Below are positions 39,814 through 52,207 of a DNA stretch of 64,000 bases, piece after piece. The DNA is taken from the NCBI GenBank assembly GCA_016110215.1, contig JADWQD010000004.1, forward strand, positions 2,542,001 through 2,606,000, written 5' to 3'. Each line of letters begins with the position of its first letter. Positions within the stretch are counted from its first letter, which is position 1. Position numbers and translations under genes: made by a program. The notes beneath the pieces are model-generated. The model was not told where the DNA came from. It saw only the letters and a list, made by a program, of their open reading frames with translations, and ran no database searches. The stretch comes from Capronia americana (lineage: Eukaryota; Ascomycota; Eurotiomycetes; Chaetothyriales; Herpotrichiellaceae).

Positions 39814-41088
39814 ATGCCTCCCTACGACAGCGACTCTTCAGATGAAGAGGAAGACTATTCCACCACGAACGTCACCCTCGGCTATGCTTCCACCGAGTCA
39901 ACAGGCGATGAGATCAGCCACGTTGGTGGCCATCCTACCTGGCTTGATCCCTCCATAACTCCTCCTGCCGCGCTCGCGAAATGCAAAGTATGCAACAGCT
40001 ACATGTCCCTGCTGCTGCAACTCAACGCAGACCTCCAACAGTATTTCCCCAACGACGAGCGACGCCTGCACATCCTGTGTTGCAGGAAGAAACAGTGCTC
40101 AAAAAAGGTGGGCAGTGTCCGCGCATTCCGAGAAGTCAGGAAGCCGGAGCCAAGAGAGCGCAAGGAGAAGAAACAACATACAGACACGCGACCGACGGAA
40201 CCTATACAAGATCTTGGGAGTGCACTGTTTGGAGGGCCACCTCAACAAGCGGCTGCGACTAACAGTGCCAATCCCTTCTCAATGTCAGGCTCGAACGCAA
40301 CGTCAACCGCAAACCCATTCTCTACGTCATCCCCGAATGGATCATCACCAGCAAACCCGTTCGCGTCGATAGGCTCTCCCTCTACATTGGCCGCTTTGCC
40401 TCCACAAAATCCAATCAACGAGCCTTCACAGCCACTCACGCAATCATTTGCAGAGAAACTGAAAATCGGTACCGAAGCGACGGCGCCCGAGAAGGAACAG
40501 AAAACACCACAAGAACCATGGCCTTCGCTATCCGACTGTCCCCCTCCTTACCCCTCCTTCTACCTTGACGCCTACCCTGAAGAACTCGAAAAAGAACAAT
40601 CTTCCACCCTCCCGACGAAGAACGGGGAATCCTCCAAAACCCAATACGACGCTGAGGATTCAGGCAGTGGCTCGAACAGTAAAGATGATTATGATATGAC
40701 AATGGATAAAACATTCCAAAGGTTTTCAGACCGCATTGCGCAAAATCCGGATCAAGTGCTTCGGTACGAGTTCAAGGGTGAACCGCTACTGTACTCTGGA
40801 ACGGACGACGTTGCGTCACGGTTTACGGTGCCGCATGGAAAAGCCGGGGCGCCGAGGGGTATACCGAGATGCGAGAGTTGCGGCAGCCAGAGGGTCTTTG
40901 AGCTCCAGCTTGCCCCGGGCTTGATTTATGAGTTGGAGAAAGGCGAGGATCTGAGCCTGGATGAAGGTATGGAATGGGGTACGATCATCGTGGGAACGTG
41001 CGTGAACAATTGCGGTGAGCCCGGGCACGTCAGTTTCAGGGAGGAGTGGGTTGGTGTGCAGTGGGAGGAAAGAGTGATGAGGAAGTGA
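39814..41088 (+). CDS. TSR4: 20S rRNA accumulation protein 4 / PDCD2-like Tsr4
   Basis: A single exon. The ATG at 39814 (MPPYDSDSSDEEED, 424 residues) is preferred over the one at 39799, because acidic starts of this kind are typical. Features: GGHPTWLDPSI, then a zinc-binding region CKVCNSYMSLLLQLNADL and LHILCCRKKQCSKK, a long disordered Ser/Pro/Asn middle, and a C-terminal PDCD2_C domain (FQRFSDRIAQNPDQVLRYEF, CESCGSQRVFELQL, WGTIIVGTCVNNCG). In yeast Tsr4 is the co-translational chaperone of ribosomal protein uS5/Rps2 and is needed for 20S pre-rRNA processing. All hallmark cysteines are present. Confidence 0.95.
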   Translation: MPPYDSDSSDEEEDYSTTNVTLGYASTESTGDEISHVGGHPTWLDPSITPPAALAKCKVCNSYMSLLLQLNADLQQYFPNDERRLHILCCRKKQCSKKVGSVRAFREVRKPEPRERKEKKQHTDTRPTEPIQDLGSALFGGPPQQAAATNSANPFSMSGSNATSTANPFSTSSPNGSSPANPFASIGSPSTLAALPPQNPINEPSQPLTQSFAEKLKIGTEATAPEKEQKTPQEPWPSLSDCPPPYPSFYLDAYPEELEKEQSSTLPTKNGESSKTQYDAEDSGSGSNSKDDYDMTMDKTFQRFSDRIAQNPDQVLRYEFKGEPLLYSGTDDVASRFTVPHGKAGAPRGIPRCESCGSQRVFELQLAPGLIYELEKGEDLSLDEGMEWGTIIVGTCVNNCGEPGHVSFREEWVGVQWEERVMRK

Positions 41089-44000
41089 TCCAGTCATCAC
41101 ATTGACCAGCCAAACAGGAGTTCTATTCTATCTAAAGCTCTCGGATCTTCAAGGCCATGAACGCTTTGTTGAGCGACACTCGGTTTTTATTTCTCCCTGA
41201 CCATCTCCATCCAGTCCGACGTAGTAGTTGCCTGATCTTCAGTATTCTGAACTCATTCGGTTTCCCGATATGACCGGCGAAACATCTCCCCACATTCATC
41301 AATGGATCGTTCCAGGTCGTCTGTTGTAACACCGGCTCATTGCCGTGACTTGGTCTCCCTATTTAATACCTTGTACCGTACAGTAGTATGAAACGTCTAC
41401 TTTGTACATGGCGTCGAATATATCGGGCAAACTTGTCGACAACTACACAACGGAGACCAGCACGAGACTCGCCTCGAATCCCGATCACTCACTCGGGCGA
41501 AACGAGCACCAGACCGAGGTTTCACACTCTTCAGCTTTGAACAGGGCCCATCTTGAAGCCAAAGAGATGGATTCTTGTTTTGAGAAGGGCCAATTCACCA
41601 TGGGACGTACTGGAGCCGACTGATACTGACAGATGCTCACGCATTAAGAGATTCGATCAACTTCGGACTCGTAATTCCCGAAGCTGAGTGTGTGCTCGTT
41701 ATGGATGGGCTCTTAGATAAGATCGAGCTCTACATCCTCCGTACGAGATACTCCGTACACAGTAGGCTCAGAGGAATTGGCCGCACTGTGGCGCGAAAGG
41801 TCCAGCAGAAGTGCTATAGAGCAAAGTCTTTCGATGGCCGGGTGGAGGAGAACATGGACGACTAGTTCGTGAGGGCAACAGGTGCTGTATTCCATATCAA
41901 GGCAATATGTCCATTCCCAGTCTTCTATGTACACAGTAAGCTTTCAACATTTAGATAGTTAGTCATCTTCCAGAAATGGGGGCTACTACATACCTTGCAC
42001 GGTCTGCTGGGCGTGTTTTGCTGATGAGCTTGACGGCCGAGGACCGCGGGATTCGTTCTGCTGAACTTGAGGTCGATCTTCCGGTGTCAGCCACGGCGTG
42101 ACAACGAACACGAAAAGGTTGGTATCAACCCGAGAAGCCGGGTTCGCCTAATTTTTCAGCTGATTGTGAACTCTAGCTTAGCTTTTGATGCAAGATTCCA
42201 AGAAAAATCCTGCATCCCTGCTTGCTCAAGCAAAGTGTGGCAGAGTCGGCACTTACGTTGTTGGCCGTTTAAGCGCCACGGGCCTGCAATGTCAAAACAC
42301 ATCGTTGCCCATTCCAAGTCACGGCCGAGACTAACTACCTACCTAGGCATGCACATATATGTCAAACCTGGGCGTGGCCGTGGTGCCGCCGTAGTCCCCG
42401 GGCTCTCAATGTGCGTCATGATCTCAAGTCTTTTTGCAGAGAAGGATCAAAGGCTGACCTGAACATCCCCGGAAGCTGATAATTTAGCTTCGCCGTCCCA
42501 GCCACCGAACGGCGAACCCCGCGATATGCTGATCTCCACTTTTCCGCACTAGCGTGACGCGCTAGGCACGCGAACGAAAAAAGGATCGGCCTGACGCGGC
42601 GCGCGGCGTGGTCTCTCTGTTGACAGTGTTGAATCAGAGGGATGGACTCTGAAAAGTAATGGAACTTGATTTGAATTGAGTGTGAAGTATTTCACAAGGG
42701 CCAATGTGTCGGGGGCCATTCTCTGTCAAATTGCAATATTGAAAGGAGGACGTGGGACACAAGGTTTCCGAAGGAAAAGAAAATTTGGGGTATTCGGATT
42801 CAGTGCTGGGTAAATTGATCGCGTCCCCCAGCCCAACCTCGGCGTTTGTGTCTCGCGTGCTCATTTCCCGCCCGCGCATGAATTTCCACATCTGCACGCA
42901 CTTCTGGACGGGATATACGGAGTGCGATCGCCCTATGGATCGGGGTCTGGGTTGATCACTCGACCACAGAACGCCTTGTGCAGGAGGCTACTCGTGGGAC
43001 TATCGCGTAACATGTTGCATTTGGTTGCATTTGGCGTCCTCTATTGAGGAAAAGAGCATCAACAACAATCGGGGAACATGTCCCACTATCGATGAAAGCA
43101 TGCAACGTGTCTCGCTTATCCTGCAGCGACGTGCAAAATAAATGCATGGCGACCTTTCGGTTGGTTATCTGTTCCATGACCTATCGTGTTTGCCCGTTCA
43201 AGACAACCCTGCTTAGTATAGCACAGGTTGCTGAAACGTCTCTTCGTACAGAGTAGCTGATAGAGGTTACGGGCGGTGACCTGCTATGAATAGGAAAGTG
43301 GCCCTGTTCTCACCTGAGAGCTGGAAGATGTGTGGGAGAAGGTGGTACGGAAAGATACTCCGATCAAGTGACTGCTACGTAGTAATCCTTCCAAGCTTCC
43401 ACACTACCGCCCGCGCCATAAAGTGCATGCAGAAAAAGCAACCGCAAGAGCTGTGCAAGCTGACCGGCGTCTCGCCAAAGCCGCAGAGCGGGACATTTGA
43501 CGTAGTGCTCCATGATCAAGTCTGGAAACAGCTCAACAACCGAGAGTGGCGCAGCACTAATCGCTGCCTCAAATTTCAGACCTACATTTGTCACTTCAAT
43601 CAAGATTCAGCCAGGCAAGTGCGAGGCAAGCTAGATAGAAGATGATCGTGTGCCATTCCGTCTGCGAAGCACGTGATATTGGCTCGCATCGAGCACTCGA
43701 AGCAACGGAGCGGCATTGTAGAAAACAAACAGACTCGTGATTGTTAATTGGTAATGTTTGTTTGATTCGGAGCTATCTACTTTCAACTACGTACTTCAGC
43801 TCCTCCTGTTGTTCGAGGTGATTTAGTGAAATTAACGAGACGTCGACGTTGGTCGAGGACAGGCCGTAGGCATGATCGACCTGATCATACCAGATAGTCG
43901 ATGCAAAAGCAATGCATAGCACAGAGTACTCAATAACACGTAGACACGCAAGAGCATTTCCCACCGTCCGTTGCCTTGGCAATTGATGCTTCGCTTTCCC

Positions 44001-44198
44001 GGATATCCAGCTCCAGTGGTATTTCAAGCTCAATAACATTGACCCTCCTTTTTGGGTCGTTCCTGCATTGTTTCTGAGAAAAGGAAATTTTGTATGCCAG
44101 TCGTAACAATTCGAATGGGTCGTGGACACCTTTATGCAAGTGTCTGTTGGCGATTTATCGTAGCAATGATTAATGTCAATAGTCGACAACGCAATCTT
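41089..44198. other. 3.1-kb gene-poor gap between convergent genes
   Basis: Both neighbours point into this gap, so no promoter for them is needed. ORFs such as 41402-41623, 42067-42462 and 43286-43645 show no domain. A GC-rich patch (about 42500-42620) contrasts with AT-richer flanks. A missed small gene, noncoding RNA or decayed element cannot be excluded. Confidence 0.5.
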
Positions 44199-45369
44199 TC
44201 ATGATCTTGGGATGAGTTCGTCACCAAGTTGGAGTGCCAACCCTTTGCTGCTCGGTGTCTTTCGTTGCAACGTTGGACTTCCAGAGGGAGGCTGCAGTGA
44301 ATCAAAGTTCAAGCCTCTCTTAGAGAAGCGGCTTGGTGTCTGCGTAATGTTGGGAGTCCGCCATTGGGCCGGTGCGGGCGAAGGAGTGACATTGCAGAAG
44401 TCAGCAAGGTTGAAATTTTGACCTGGAGTTTGCAGAGCGCCATTGAATAACCCGAGGTGTGTACCTGGAGTTGTCATGACTGAAGATGGAAGATGTGAAT
44501 GCTGTGATGGCGGCGTAGAGGGTGGTTCTTTCGAAGGATCAGATGGCCGGTGGAAGTGAGCAGCAGGCGAACGGGACGGTGAATTCGCCAAATACAGCAG
44601 AAGATCAGCTCCAGAGCTTTTCGTGTTGGGATTGAGGAAACGCTTAGTAGGCGGGGGAGTGCGAGGAGGGGACGAGGACAGGATACTGCTAGAGGGTTCG
44701 TGGCCAAATGCTGGCATGTCATGGTCATCGTCGTCGGAATGAGCGTCAAACATAGGAGAGTCATCAGTCGGGTTATGCATGCTAGCAGACTCCGTGCGAA
44801 GTAAAGTATGCTCATGGAAAGACTGCGTTCGGTTCAAGGCAGGAGAAGATTGTGGCAGGCCGTGATCTTGCTTCCATGTCGAGGAGGATGATTGTCTGTC
44901 GAGACCGGTGGTCGAGTTGGAACGAATTCTCTTCCTCGCACCAAAGGGAGGCTCAGGCACTTTGAAGGTTGCATTCGAGGGCTTAGAGAATCGGTTATTC
45001 GCAATCGACGATGTGGCAACGAACTCTTCGTCGGAGGAGGTATCGATGACAAGGTCGTCCTCGAGAAACGGTCGCTTTCTCTTCAGCTTTTCGGTGAACT
45101 CGGGCTCAATGGAGGAGAGGGTTCGATCTTGCCAGCCGTTTTGGGCTTTGAAGCTGGCAAATGCCAAACAGTCTTGAAGATTTCGAGCAACCTAAGGGTA
45201 AATCCCAGTCAGCGTTGAGCAAGGTCGAGTGAGATCGCCTCGGTGGGTTGAAAGGCTGGGTTACCTTTGCAATCTCCACCCTCCGCATCACCTTCTCAGC
45301 TACTTGAGCTGCAGCATAAGGATGCTGTTGGGAGTTCATGTTGTTGCAATATTCCCGAGAGGCCAACAT
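44199..45369 (-). CDS. Whi5/Nrm1-like G1/S transcription repressor
   Basis: Two exons, 45369-45265 and 45191-44199, joined over a 73-nt intron, give 365 residues (a second ATG at 45339 would give 355). The splice rebuilds the block AAQVAEKVMRRVEIAK + VARNLQDCLAFASFKAQNGW, which matches the Whi5-like N-terminal helix motif. Downstream are Ser/Thr-Pro sites suited to CDK phosphorylation, a GADLLLYLANSPSRSPA motif and FNLADFCNVTPSPA, both characteristic of fungal Whi5/Nrm1 homologues (the G1/S-factor-binding segment). Otherwise the chain is disordered and Ser/Pro-rich. Family members bind SBF/MBF and repress G1/S genes. The choice between Whi5 and Nrm1 cannot be made here. Confidence 0.82.
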
Positions 45370-48079
45370 GAGGGGAGTACGCTGAAGGTACAAGAAGGAG
45401 AAAAAGGGTAAGGATTTTGTCAAATATGTGGTGTTGCCCCGAAACGTCAATGCGCAGGCTAGCAAAGAATTGAAGTCGAGCTGGTTTAATTCCTACGATG
45501 GATCCAGACTCGGACTGGCAATTCGTGGGGCCACGGACCAGGGTCAAGGCGGGTATCGACCTGTCCTATTGTCGTACTGGCGTCCAATGCCGGTCACTGA
45601 TGGATCGAAGCCATGCTGAAGGATTAATGGGAGGAGGCGAGCGACAATGTAGGAAGAACGCAGCTGAGTGAACGGGAAGCAGCAGTCAGGAATTCTCGAA
45701 GTTAAGAGTGTCAAGACACGCGGTGGTTGTACTCGTAGAGACCAAGCCAGGTTAATTATTGTGCTAGAGGAGGCAGTCAGAGCGGCAAGTGACGAGGGGT
45801 GCCCTCGCAGGACTTGACTGAGGCCGTCCATCTGAAGCTCCAGCTCGCCTGTGGCTGGTGACGGCACCTCATCATTGGCTGTTTACCACGCTGCTAAGCA
45901 TGGCCTACGGTTAACTGAGACTCTACTTCGAGCCTACCGACTGGCTCTGAGATTGGCCGCTGCAGGTCGCATGCATTTCTTTGCAGCTTGCTCCAACAAG
46001 CCCAGCCATAGGCGTCAACGAGGACACATCCATTTCAAACCCACGTTTGACCACGACCCAATGACGCCTGAAAACAGCCTCCTCTCCGCTTCTTCCCTTA
46101 ATCAAGTTCGTCCCTCGATCTGGCTCGGTGCTGGCGGTTGCAGATACCAGATTACGGCAGGTTTCTATTCTTTTTCGCTTCGGATATTCGGGTCAGTGCT
46201 GTCGTGCCCGGATCCTCTGGCTTTGTCACTGTTGGCCTGAGGATGGGCCTTGGCCCGGGCATCGGTATCTTGGAACATTCTATGACAGCGCCAGGGGCTA
46301 GTTGCTGAGCTGTCATTTGTACCGAGAACCCTGGATGTCATCCTTTTCCTTCCGCGCTGTCACTCATGATTCTAAATTATATCGAACCTGCCAACTTGGT
46401 CGGGGGAGAAGACAGCATGCCTAAAGAGGCGTAGCGTTCAAGTCCCGAATTCAGGAACAAGGGACACACTACGGAGCACCCCGAATGACTAAACCAATCT
46501 TGCATGCCAGCACTCTCCCGCCCAACGGGACTGGTGTTGATAAATACTGTGTATTGCCTCGACAGATATTAATGCCGGTGTCGAGCCCTCGTTCTCTTCC
46601 TGCCCCCCATGATCGGTCAGAGGCGAGGAGACATAGTTTGTGCCTAGAAGAGGGAGCTATTAAGAATCGTACAGAGGAACATCTTCGGTTAGCTTTTGAT
46701 CCCAAGACCGCTTCAGGATTCCTGTCGGCGTTTTATCCCCTGGGGTGGCATGCGATGAAATGCCACTTTTACACAAAGCATTGTTCTTTTGCTTACCATA
46801 CCTTTGCCCCGGAGTTTCCACATGGTACAGAGTACACTGAACACACCCCGAGAAATGGAACAGATCCTGCCTCAATGAACATAGCTTCGCCGTAATCTCA
46901 TTGGTGCTGTATGCCCTTTGAACGCTCACCGAGGTGTATTTGTGGTCCTCCGTAATGCTGAATGTGCCATTCTCAGTATGCCCTGCCGCTGAATATGGTC
47001 CACATTTGTGTTGCTGTCTTGTTTTTTCTAACCCTGAATCTAGGGCCAATGGACGACTTGTTCTGTTTGTGCTTTTGTCTTCTCGTCGCTTCAGCGGTTG
47101 GAACAAGATTCATGATTTCATGGGAGCAACTTGGCCAGCCCGGAGAAAAAGGGCTTGCCAACCACCGATAATCTCTGGGCGCTGGCAGATAAGCTTAATC
47201 CACCACGGTGGGCGCCAACCGCACGTTCTCCAACGCGCAACTTCGACGTCATGGTCCGCCAAAGATGCATGTCCAAGTCGTCGATTCTCCGGGCACCAGA
47301 CCTGAAGAAGCTTAACTGCAGTAATTCAAGCGGCCAACAGGGGCATGGCGCAGGCATTTTGCACTGAAGTTGGATTCTCAGCATGCGCATTTCCGTGCCT
47401 TTTCCCCACCTGTTATCATTCAGCTGCAAGTACTCGGTAGACAGCAGCTTGCCTACCCGCCATCGCAAATTCTTGCTGCAGATCACGCTTTCCCGCTCTC
47501 CACTGCCTACGAGTACCTTGTGCGTGCTTCTGATTCTGACGAATCGTTCCTGCTCCCTGAGACGCATGTCTCTTGTTTGAGGTTGCCGTACTCCGTATTC
47601 GCTGGAGAGCTGCTTGTCCGTCCGCTGCTACCCAAATCGAGCGCTGCTGCGAGGATTGGCCAGTTGGCTCTCAAGGAGCTGCGAGTTCGAAGTCCGGGCA
47701 GATAATGACACCTTGCCGTCGCTCCTACTACTGCGGCTACTAGTCGCTATTGTTGAATTGAACTTGTTGTGCTCGCTCGTCTCACCTTCACATCCATTGA
47801 CCTCTTCACTGTCGCTCGTTTGTCCTGGATAGTCTACAGATTGAGTTTGCCTTTTCGGTCTGCTGTGACACCTCCATACCCTTGGGCTCCTCGGCCGCCA
47901 ATCATCGTTTCGAAAACTCTCCATTGCACATGCATGTGCTTGCGATCGTTACATCTTCCATCTACAACTGGACTGAAATCTGTGGCATCCTGGTCGCAGC
48001 ATTGAGCTCAACCCCCGCATCACTGTACTATCCATGAGCGACTCATAACGCCCTCACTCCCATCTCATCGCACACAGTC
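45370..48079. other. Long 2.7-kb divergent intergenic region
   Basis: It separates the Whi5/Nrm1-like gene from the metallopeptidase gene. No ORF has domain support. The right part (47.3-48.08 kb) is CT-rich and may be a long 5' leader of the metallopeptidase gene. No ACGCGT box was noticed. Confidence 0.5.
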
Positions 48080-50704
48080 ATGCCGTTCTTCAAAGAGCTG
48101 CGCCGACGATCAAAAGCGAGTTTCCGAACATCCGATTCCTCTACAGAATCGAATGGTACAGTGCCAACTGCGAAATCCTCATCCACACTCAATTCCACGC
48201 CAGGAAGTACAACACCGCCATCCACCTATTATACCAATGGATCAGCTCATAACGTTTTGGGCAACGTTAAGAGCAATGGCGACACTCCACCTCCAATCCC
48301 TCAGAGACCAAGTGTCATAGTGCCAGGTTCAAACCGCAACAGTATGATAGTAAGAAGAGTGGCGATACCGGAGGCAAGGGAGCTCACCGATGCTGATTTG
48401 ATGTAGGCTCTGTCTCCCTCTGGCTCTAATGGCACGATACGAGTACCTCCACCGACTTCTGCCTACGCACCCAGGGTGACCTCGATCTTGGACAACTCAG
48501 TGGTAGGTGGGAACACGGCGGACATAGGATACCAAGCTCACATGCGGAAAACAGGTCCACCACAAGCTGCTGTTGGTGAATGGAGAAATAGGCGATCCCA
48601 ATCAGAAGCCTATGGAGGGCAATTTAACGGTTCACCACGACAAGGACGGACAGGCGTTCCCACCGACCAACTGGCCAGTCTCAGATTCATACTTCAAGGC
48701 ATTGATCTACCTGTCACCTGGCTGGAATAGAATACGCTTCGACTTTACGTCACCAGCATTGAGCCACCACAGCACCGGGGCCACTCCTACGATGCATTCC
48801 TCCTACATCATGCTAAATTACCTTCCCTTGAATAGCGCACCGCCTTTACAGCTGGTGATCCTTGTTGGCAAGGATTCTTCCTGCACATACGATGCAGTTC
48901 CCCAGAGAATACAAAATGAAGGCAATGACCTGGCAATGGCCATTAGGAAATTCCGTATGGCTGCTCATTTGTGGCAGACATTTACGGCCGAGCAGATGTA
49001 CCGACAAAAGTTCGGCCGTAGATGTTTCAGGTTCGAAGAAGAGTGGCAGACGGGCACACTTTCCATACGCGACTGGGAGACCGGAAACATGAAAAATGAG
49101 ACTAGGATTCATGTCGTACGCTCGGACAAGACTACCGCAGAGCTGCAGAGCCTCGAGTACGCGCAGCAACATGGCCCGGCGGCGAAGAAAGGTGACTTGT
49201 ACTCGATCGCTGCAGATGCAGTCAAGAAACATTTCAACATTCGACCCGGACAGAAGCAATATGTCGCTTGTCTATTGCTCGATTCGCATTGGGATCCAGA
49301 GGCCCACACAATCCGAGGGCATGCTGCTCTGGGTGGCACAGGCGACGACCTGGGGCTTGCCATTTTCGGTTCTCACGCTCTTCAGAGCTACCCATCCTCC
49401 ATTGAAGAAGTAGTTCCGGCTTTCAGTGACTGCACACGGACAGATACCAAATACGTCGCCAACGATTGCAACGAGTCTGGAAGCAGCTGGGAAGCAGCCA
49501 ACATTGGCATTGGTGCTCATCTGCATGAAGTCGGTCACCTTTTCGGCTGTCCGCACCAAGAGAATGGAGTCATGCTCCGGGACTACGTCCGATTAAATCG
49601 AACTTTCCTAGTTAGGGAGCCCTACTCGACGAGAACCAAGTCACAAGGACTCTCAATCTGTCGGCAAGAAGACGAATGCGCCTGGCATCGACTTGATGTT
49701 CTGCGGTTTCGACATCACCCCTGCTTCAGGCTTCCAAGCGATGAATCCCTGCCACAAGACGATAGCGTGCAGTACTTCCCAGTCGGAAACGGCAGTGTAA
49801 TTTGTTCTGCAGCATCAGGAATATCCTTCGTCGAAATCCGGACGCCTGATGATGAATTGTGCCGGCAGTGGCTTGATTTCACCACCACCGATACTCGCCG
49901 CAGCATTATGCCCAGACAGGTTACCCTCGCAGAAGCCGATATTCGAGCACGTCTCCCCGAGGACAAGAAGAAGGCCAAGGTGTCTTTGACAATCTTCTGT
50001 GGCAGTTCCAGGAGTGAAAAGGTCGAAGATTTGGAAGATCTTTTATCGAAAAAGAATATCGTCGCACTACCCCATGTGAGACAAGCACCGAAACGTGATG
50101 AAGGCTTGACAATGAACGCCTTCAACAATGTTGTCGGACTCGGCAAGTCTTTCGACACGCGGCTTGGCTTCAGAAGCAAGAAGTTGGGCCATTCCCAGCT
50201 GGAGGGTTCGCAGCCGGAGGAGCTGATTCTGGAGAGCACTCACTTGCAAACCAAACTCCTGACTTCTGTCAAAGTGTATTCTGGATATGCACTTGACGGA
50301 ATTGAGTTCTGTTATGAAGACGGCCATAGCCAGCTGTTCGGCAAGCGGGGAGGTAAGCCTGGTGGGGATGAGTTTTTCCTGGGTAAGCTCAACTTCCGTC
50401 GTATACGGCATGTTCAACGCTCACATTTTTAGATACTCGGCGCGGAGAAATCATCTTGGGTTTCTACTTGCGTGCTGGCCTCTGGATTGACGGAATTGAG
50501 ATCTTGACCAGCACTGGTCGAAGATCAGGTGTCTTTGGTAATCCAACCGGTGGCTCGGGGTAAGTGCTTCACGCTTGCCTGTGGTAGATTTCCTAACAGC
50601 AGGATAGGCATATTTTGATGGCCCCTCGAGGTTACAGCCTGGCAGGCATTTCTGGTAGTTGTGGATCGTGGATAGATGGTTTCCAGATCATCATCACACG
50701 GTAA
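48080..50704 (+). CDS. Zinc metallopeptidase (YIL108W type) with C-terminal jacalin-like lectin
   Basis: Five exons, 48080-48349, 48407-48502, 48555-50382, 50433-50559 and 50608-50704, give about 805 residues. The disordered N-terminus (MPFFKELRRRSK) is followed by LLVNGEIGDPNQ, a beta-rich region, and the putative-peptidase family (Pfam Metallopep, yeast YIL108W) with catalytic HEVGHLFGCPH near 49530, a gluzincin-like HExxH plus third His. The C-terminal half contains a jacalin-type lectin domain (VYSGYALDGIEFCYEDGHS, LGFYLRAGLWIDGIEILTSTG, GYSLAGISGSCGSWIDGFQII), whose last strands are encoded only by exons 4 and 5. An in-frame stop in intron 1 (48404) confirms splicing. Lack of a signal peptide suggests a cytosolic enzyme. 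Substrate unknown. Confidence 0.93.
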
Positions 50705-51409
50705 TACGATTCCACAAGACATTACCCATCGACGACGATCGCAACATACGATACCTCTGGCGGTTGCGTTTTCGAATTCGGAGAACGAACATATCATCTC
50801 CAGCCGGCGATAATATTTTCAGTTGGCTTGGTAAACATCGATATCGGTCAGACTCGCACAATAACGACATTAATTTTATTTCACACTTGTACGAACTCAA
50901 ATTATTGGGGCGCAGCATGTGCCACGCATACGATGACGGCAACGAGACACATACAGGGTAACAGAGGGACTATTCCAAAGTAATGGAGCTGTACAGACTC
51001 GAAAAGTTGGAGAGGATGATAAGTGTGTTTGGAAGAGACATTTTGTAGCTGGCGCAAGCCAGCGGATCAACCAACGTGTCAGCAGAATGTACATGCTTTG
51101 CAACGATACCACATAGAGGAGGCCAGCATTGCAAGGATTCTAGCGGATATAGGGGCCTGCGAACCGCAGAATGCGCACCCAGGACCTGGCGCGCTTCTGC
51201 AAATAACACTAATGAACCCAAACCATCTCGTTCAGACGGCCCTACCGAACAGACAAAAGATTAATTCCGCCCCAGATCTCATGCCACTGGTGGAGTGAAG
51301 CCAAATGGTGACTGCGGTATGTGCTGGAATGTCCCTGAAGGGTGATTCTTCAATATAACCTTCATGAAGGATGCATCTGTTGGTGATTGGCAAATGGATC
51401 GGGCAAGAG
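50705..51409. other. Intergenic region between convergent genes
   Basis: 705 bp between the metallopeptidase and thioesterase stop codons. Small ORFs only. Confidence 0.5.
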
Positions 51410-52207
51410 CTAAGACTCGACTTGATGACTGAAGCTTGTTCGAGTTGCTTCACTAGCTTGAGACTCATTGACCTGTGGTTTCAATTCGCTCGTGATATTC
51501 TTCTCGTCCTTCCAAGCAAGAGCGACAAACTTGGTGTGGCTCCCCCGCGCCACGATCTCGTTGTGCTTGTTCATGAATTTCACCGAGGTGTATGCCAAGG
51601 TTTTGCCAACTAGGATCAAGTCAGTCAGCGAGGTTGTAGTCCCAGGCAGGGCCAGATGGAAGTCTACCGTACATTTATCGCAGATGACTTCGCCTTTGAC
51701 GAGGTCGCCTATTTTCCCGCCGGCGTTGAGGTAAGTGACGCTCAGATCGGTGGAGACGCCAGTTGAATAGAGCCCACGAGATGCCAGCGCGAGGGAGCCA
51801 CTGGTGTCGACCATTGTGGCGAGCGTAGCGCCATGGAGGATGCCGAGTCGGTTTGTGTGCTGCTTTTCGATGGGCAGCTCGAAGTTCACTTTGCCGGGTT
51901 CAGCGGCTGTGATTCGCATCTAACCACAGATGCTTCAGTCCAGAATCTGTAAGGAGCTTCTCCACGTCCTCTCCCATAGAAAGCCGCTAGCTCTGCGCAT
52001 AGGTGAACCCAGTGTACTTACACCATCTATTAACCTGTTGTCATGCTTAGTCCAAAATTTCTGCCGTACCTTAGATCAGTCTTACCGTGGTTCAACACCT
52101 GAAGTCGCGCGAAATGATTCCCAGACCTAAATCCAGTGAGCCTCCCCCGTGCCATGACCAACCGTCTCCCCAAAGCTTACCGACCGTACAAACTTCAGCG
52201 CCGACAT
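51410..52207 (-). CDS. Hotdog-fold acyl-CoA thioesterase
   Basis: Five exons, 52207-52181, 52126-52086, 52034-52022, 51919-51673 and 51609-51410, give 175 residues. Splicing gives LKFVRSVWESFRATSGVEP, RLIDGMRITAAEPGKVNFEL, HTNRLGILHGATLATMVDTS, STGVSTDLSVTYLNAGGKIG, EVICDKFGKTLAYTSVKF and a VARGSHTKF end. This is the PaaI/4HBT-type thioesterase family with HG-x-HGxxxxxxxD-like active-site region (HGATLATMVD). Two points deserve care: exon 3 is only 13 nt, and the last intron (51672-51610, 63 nt) is a stop-free multiple of three. Family enzymes hydrolyse acyl- or aryl-CoA; the substrate is not evident. It is divergent from a Zn2Cys6 gene. Confidence 0.85.
51610..51672 (-). other. 63-nt stop-free 3n intron inside the thioesterase gene
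   Basis: Donor GTACGG, branch GCTGACTGAC, acceptor CCTAG. Removing it joins EVICDK to FGKTLAYT, the conserved strand of the family; leaving it in adds 21 unconserved residues. Confidence 0.85.

Noticed and set aside
46425..46460. tRNA-like T-loop string GTTCAAGTCCCG
   Set aside because: The flanking five-base stems do not pair and no acceptor stem or anticodon arm can be drawn.
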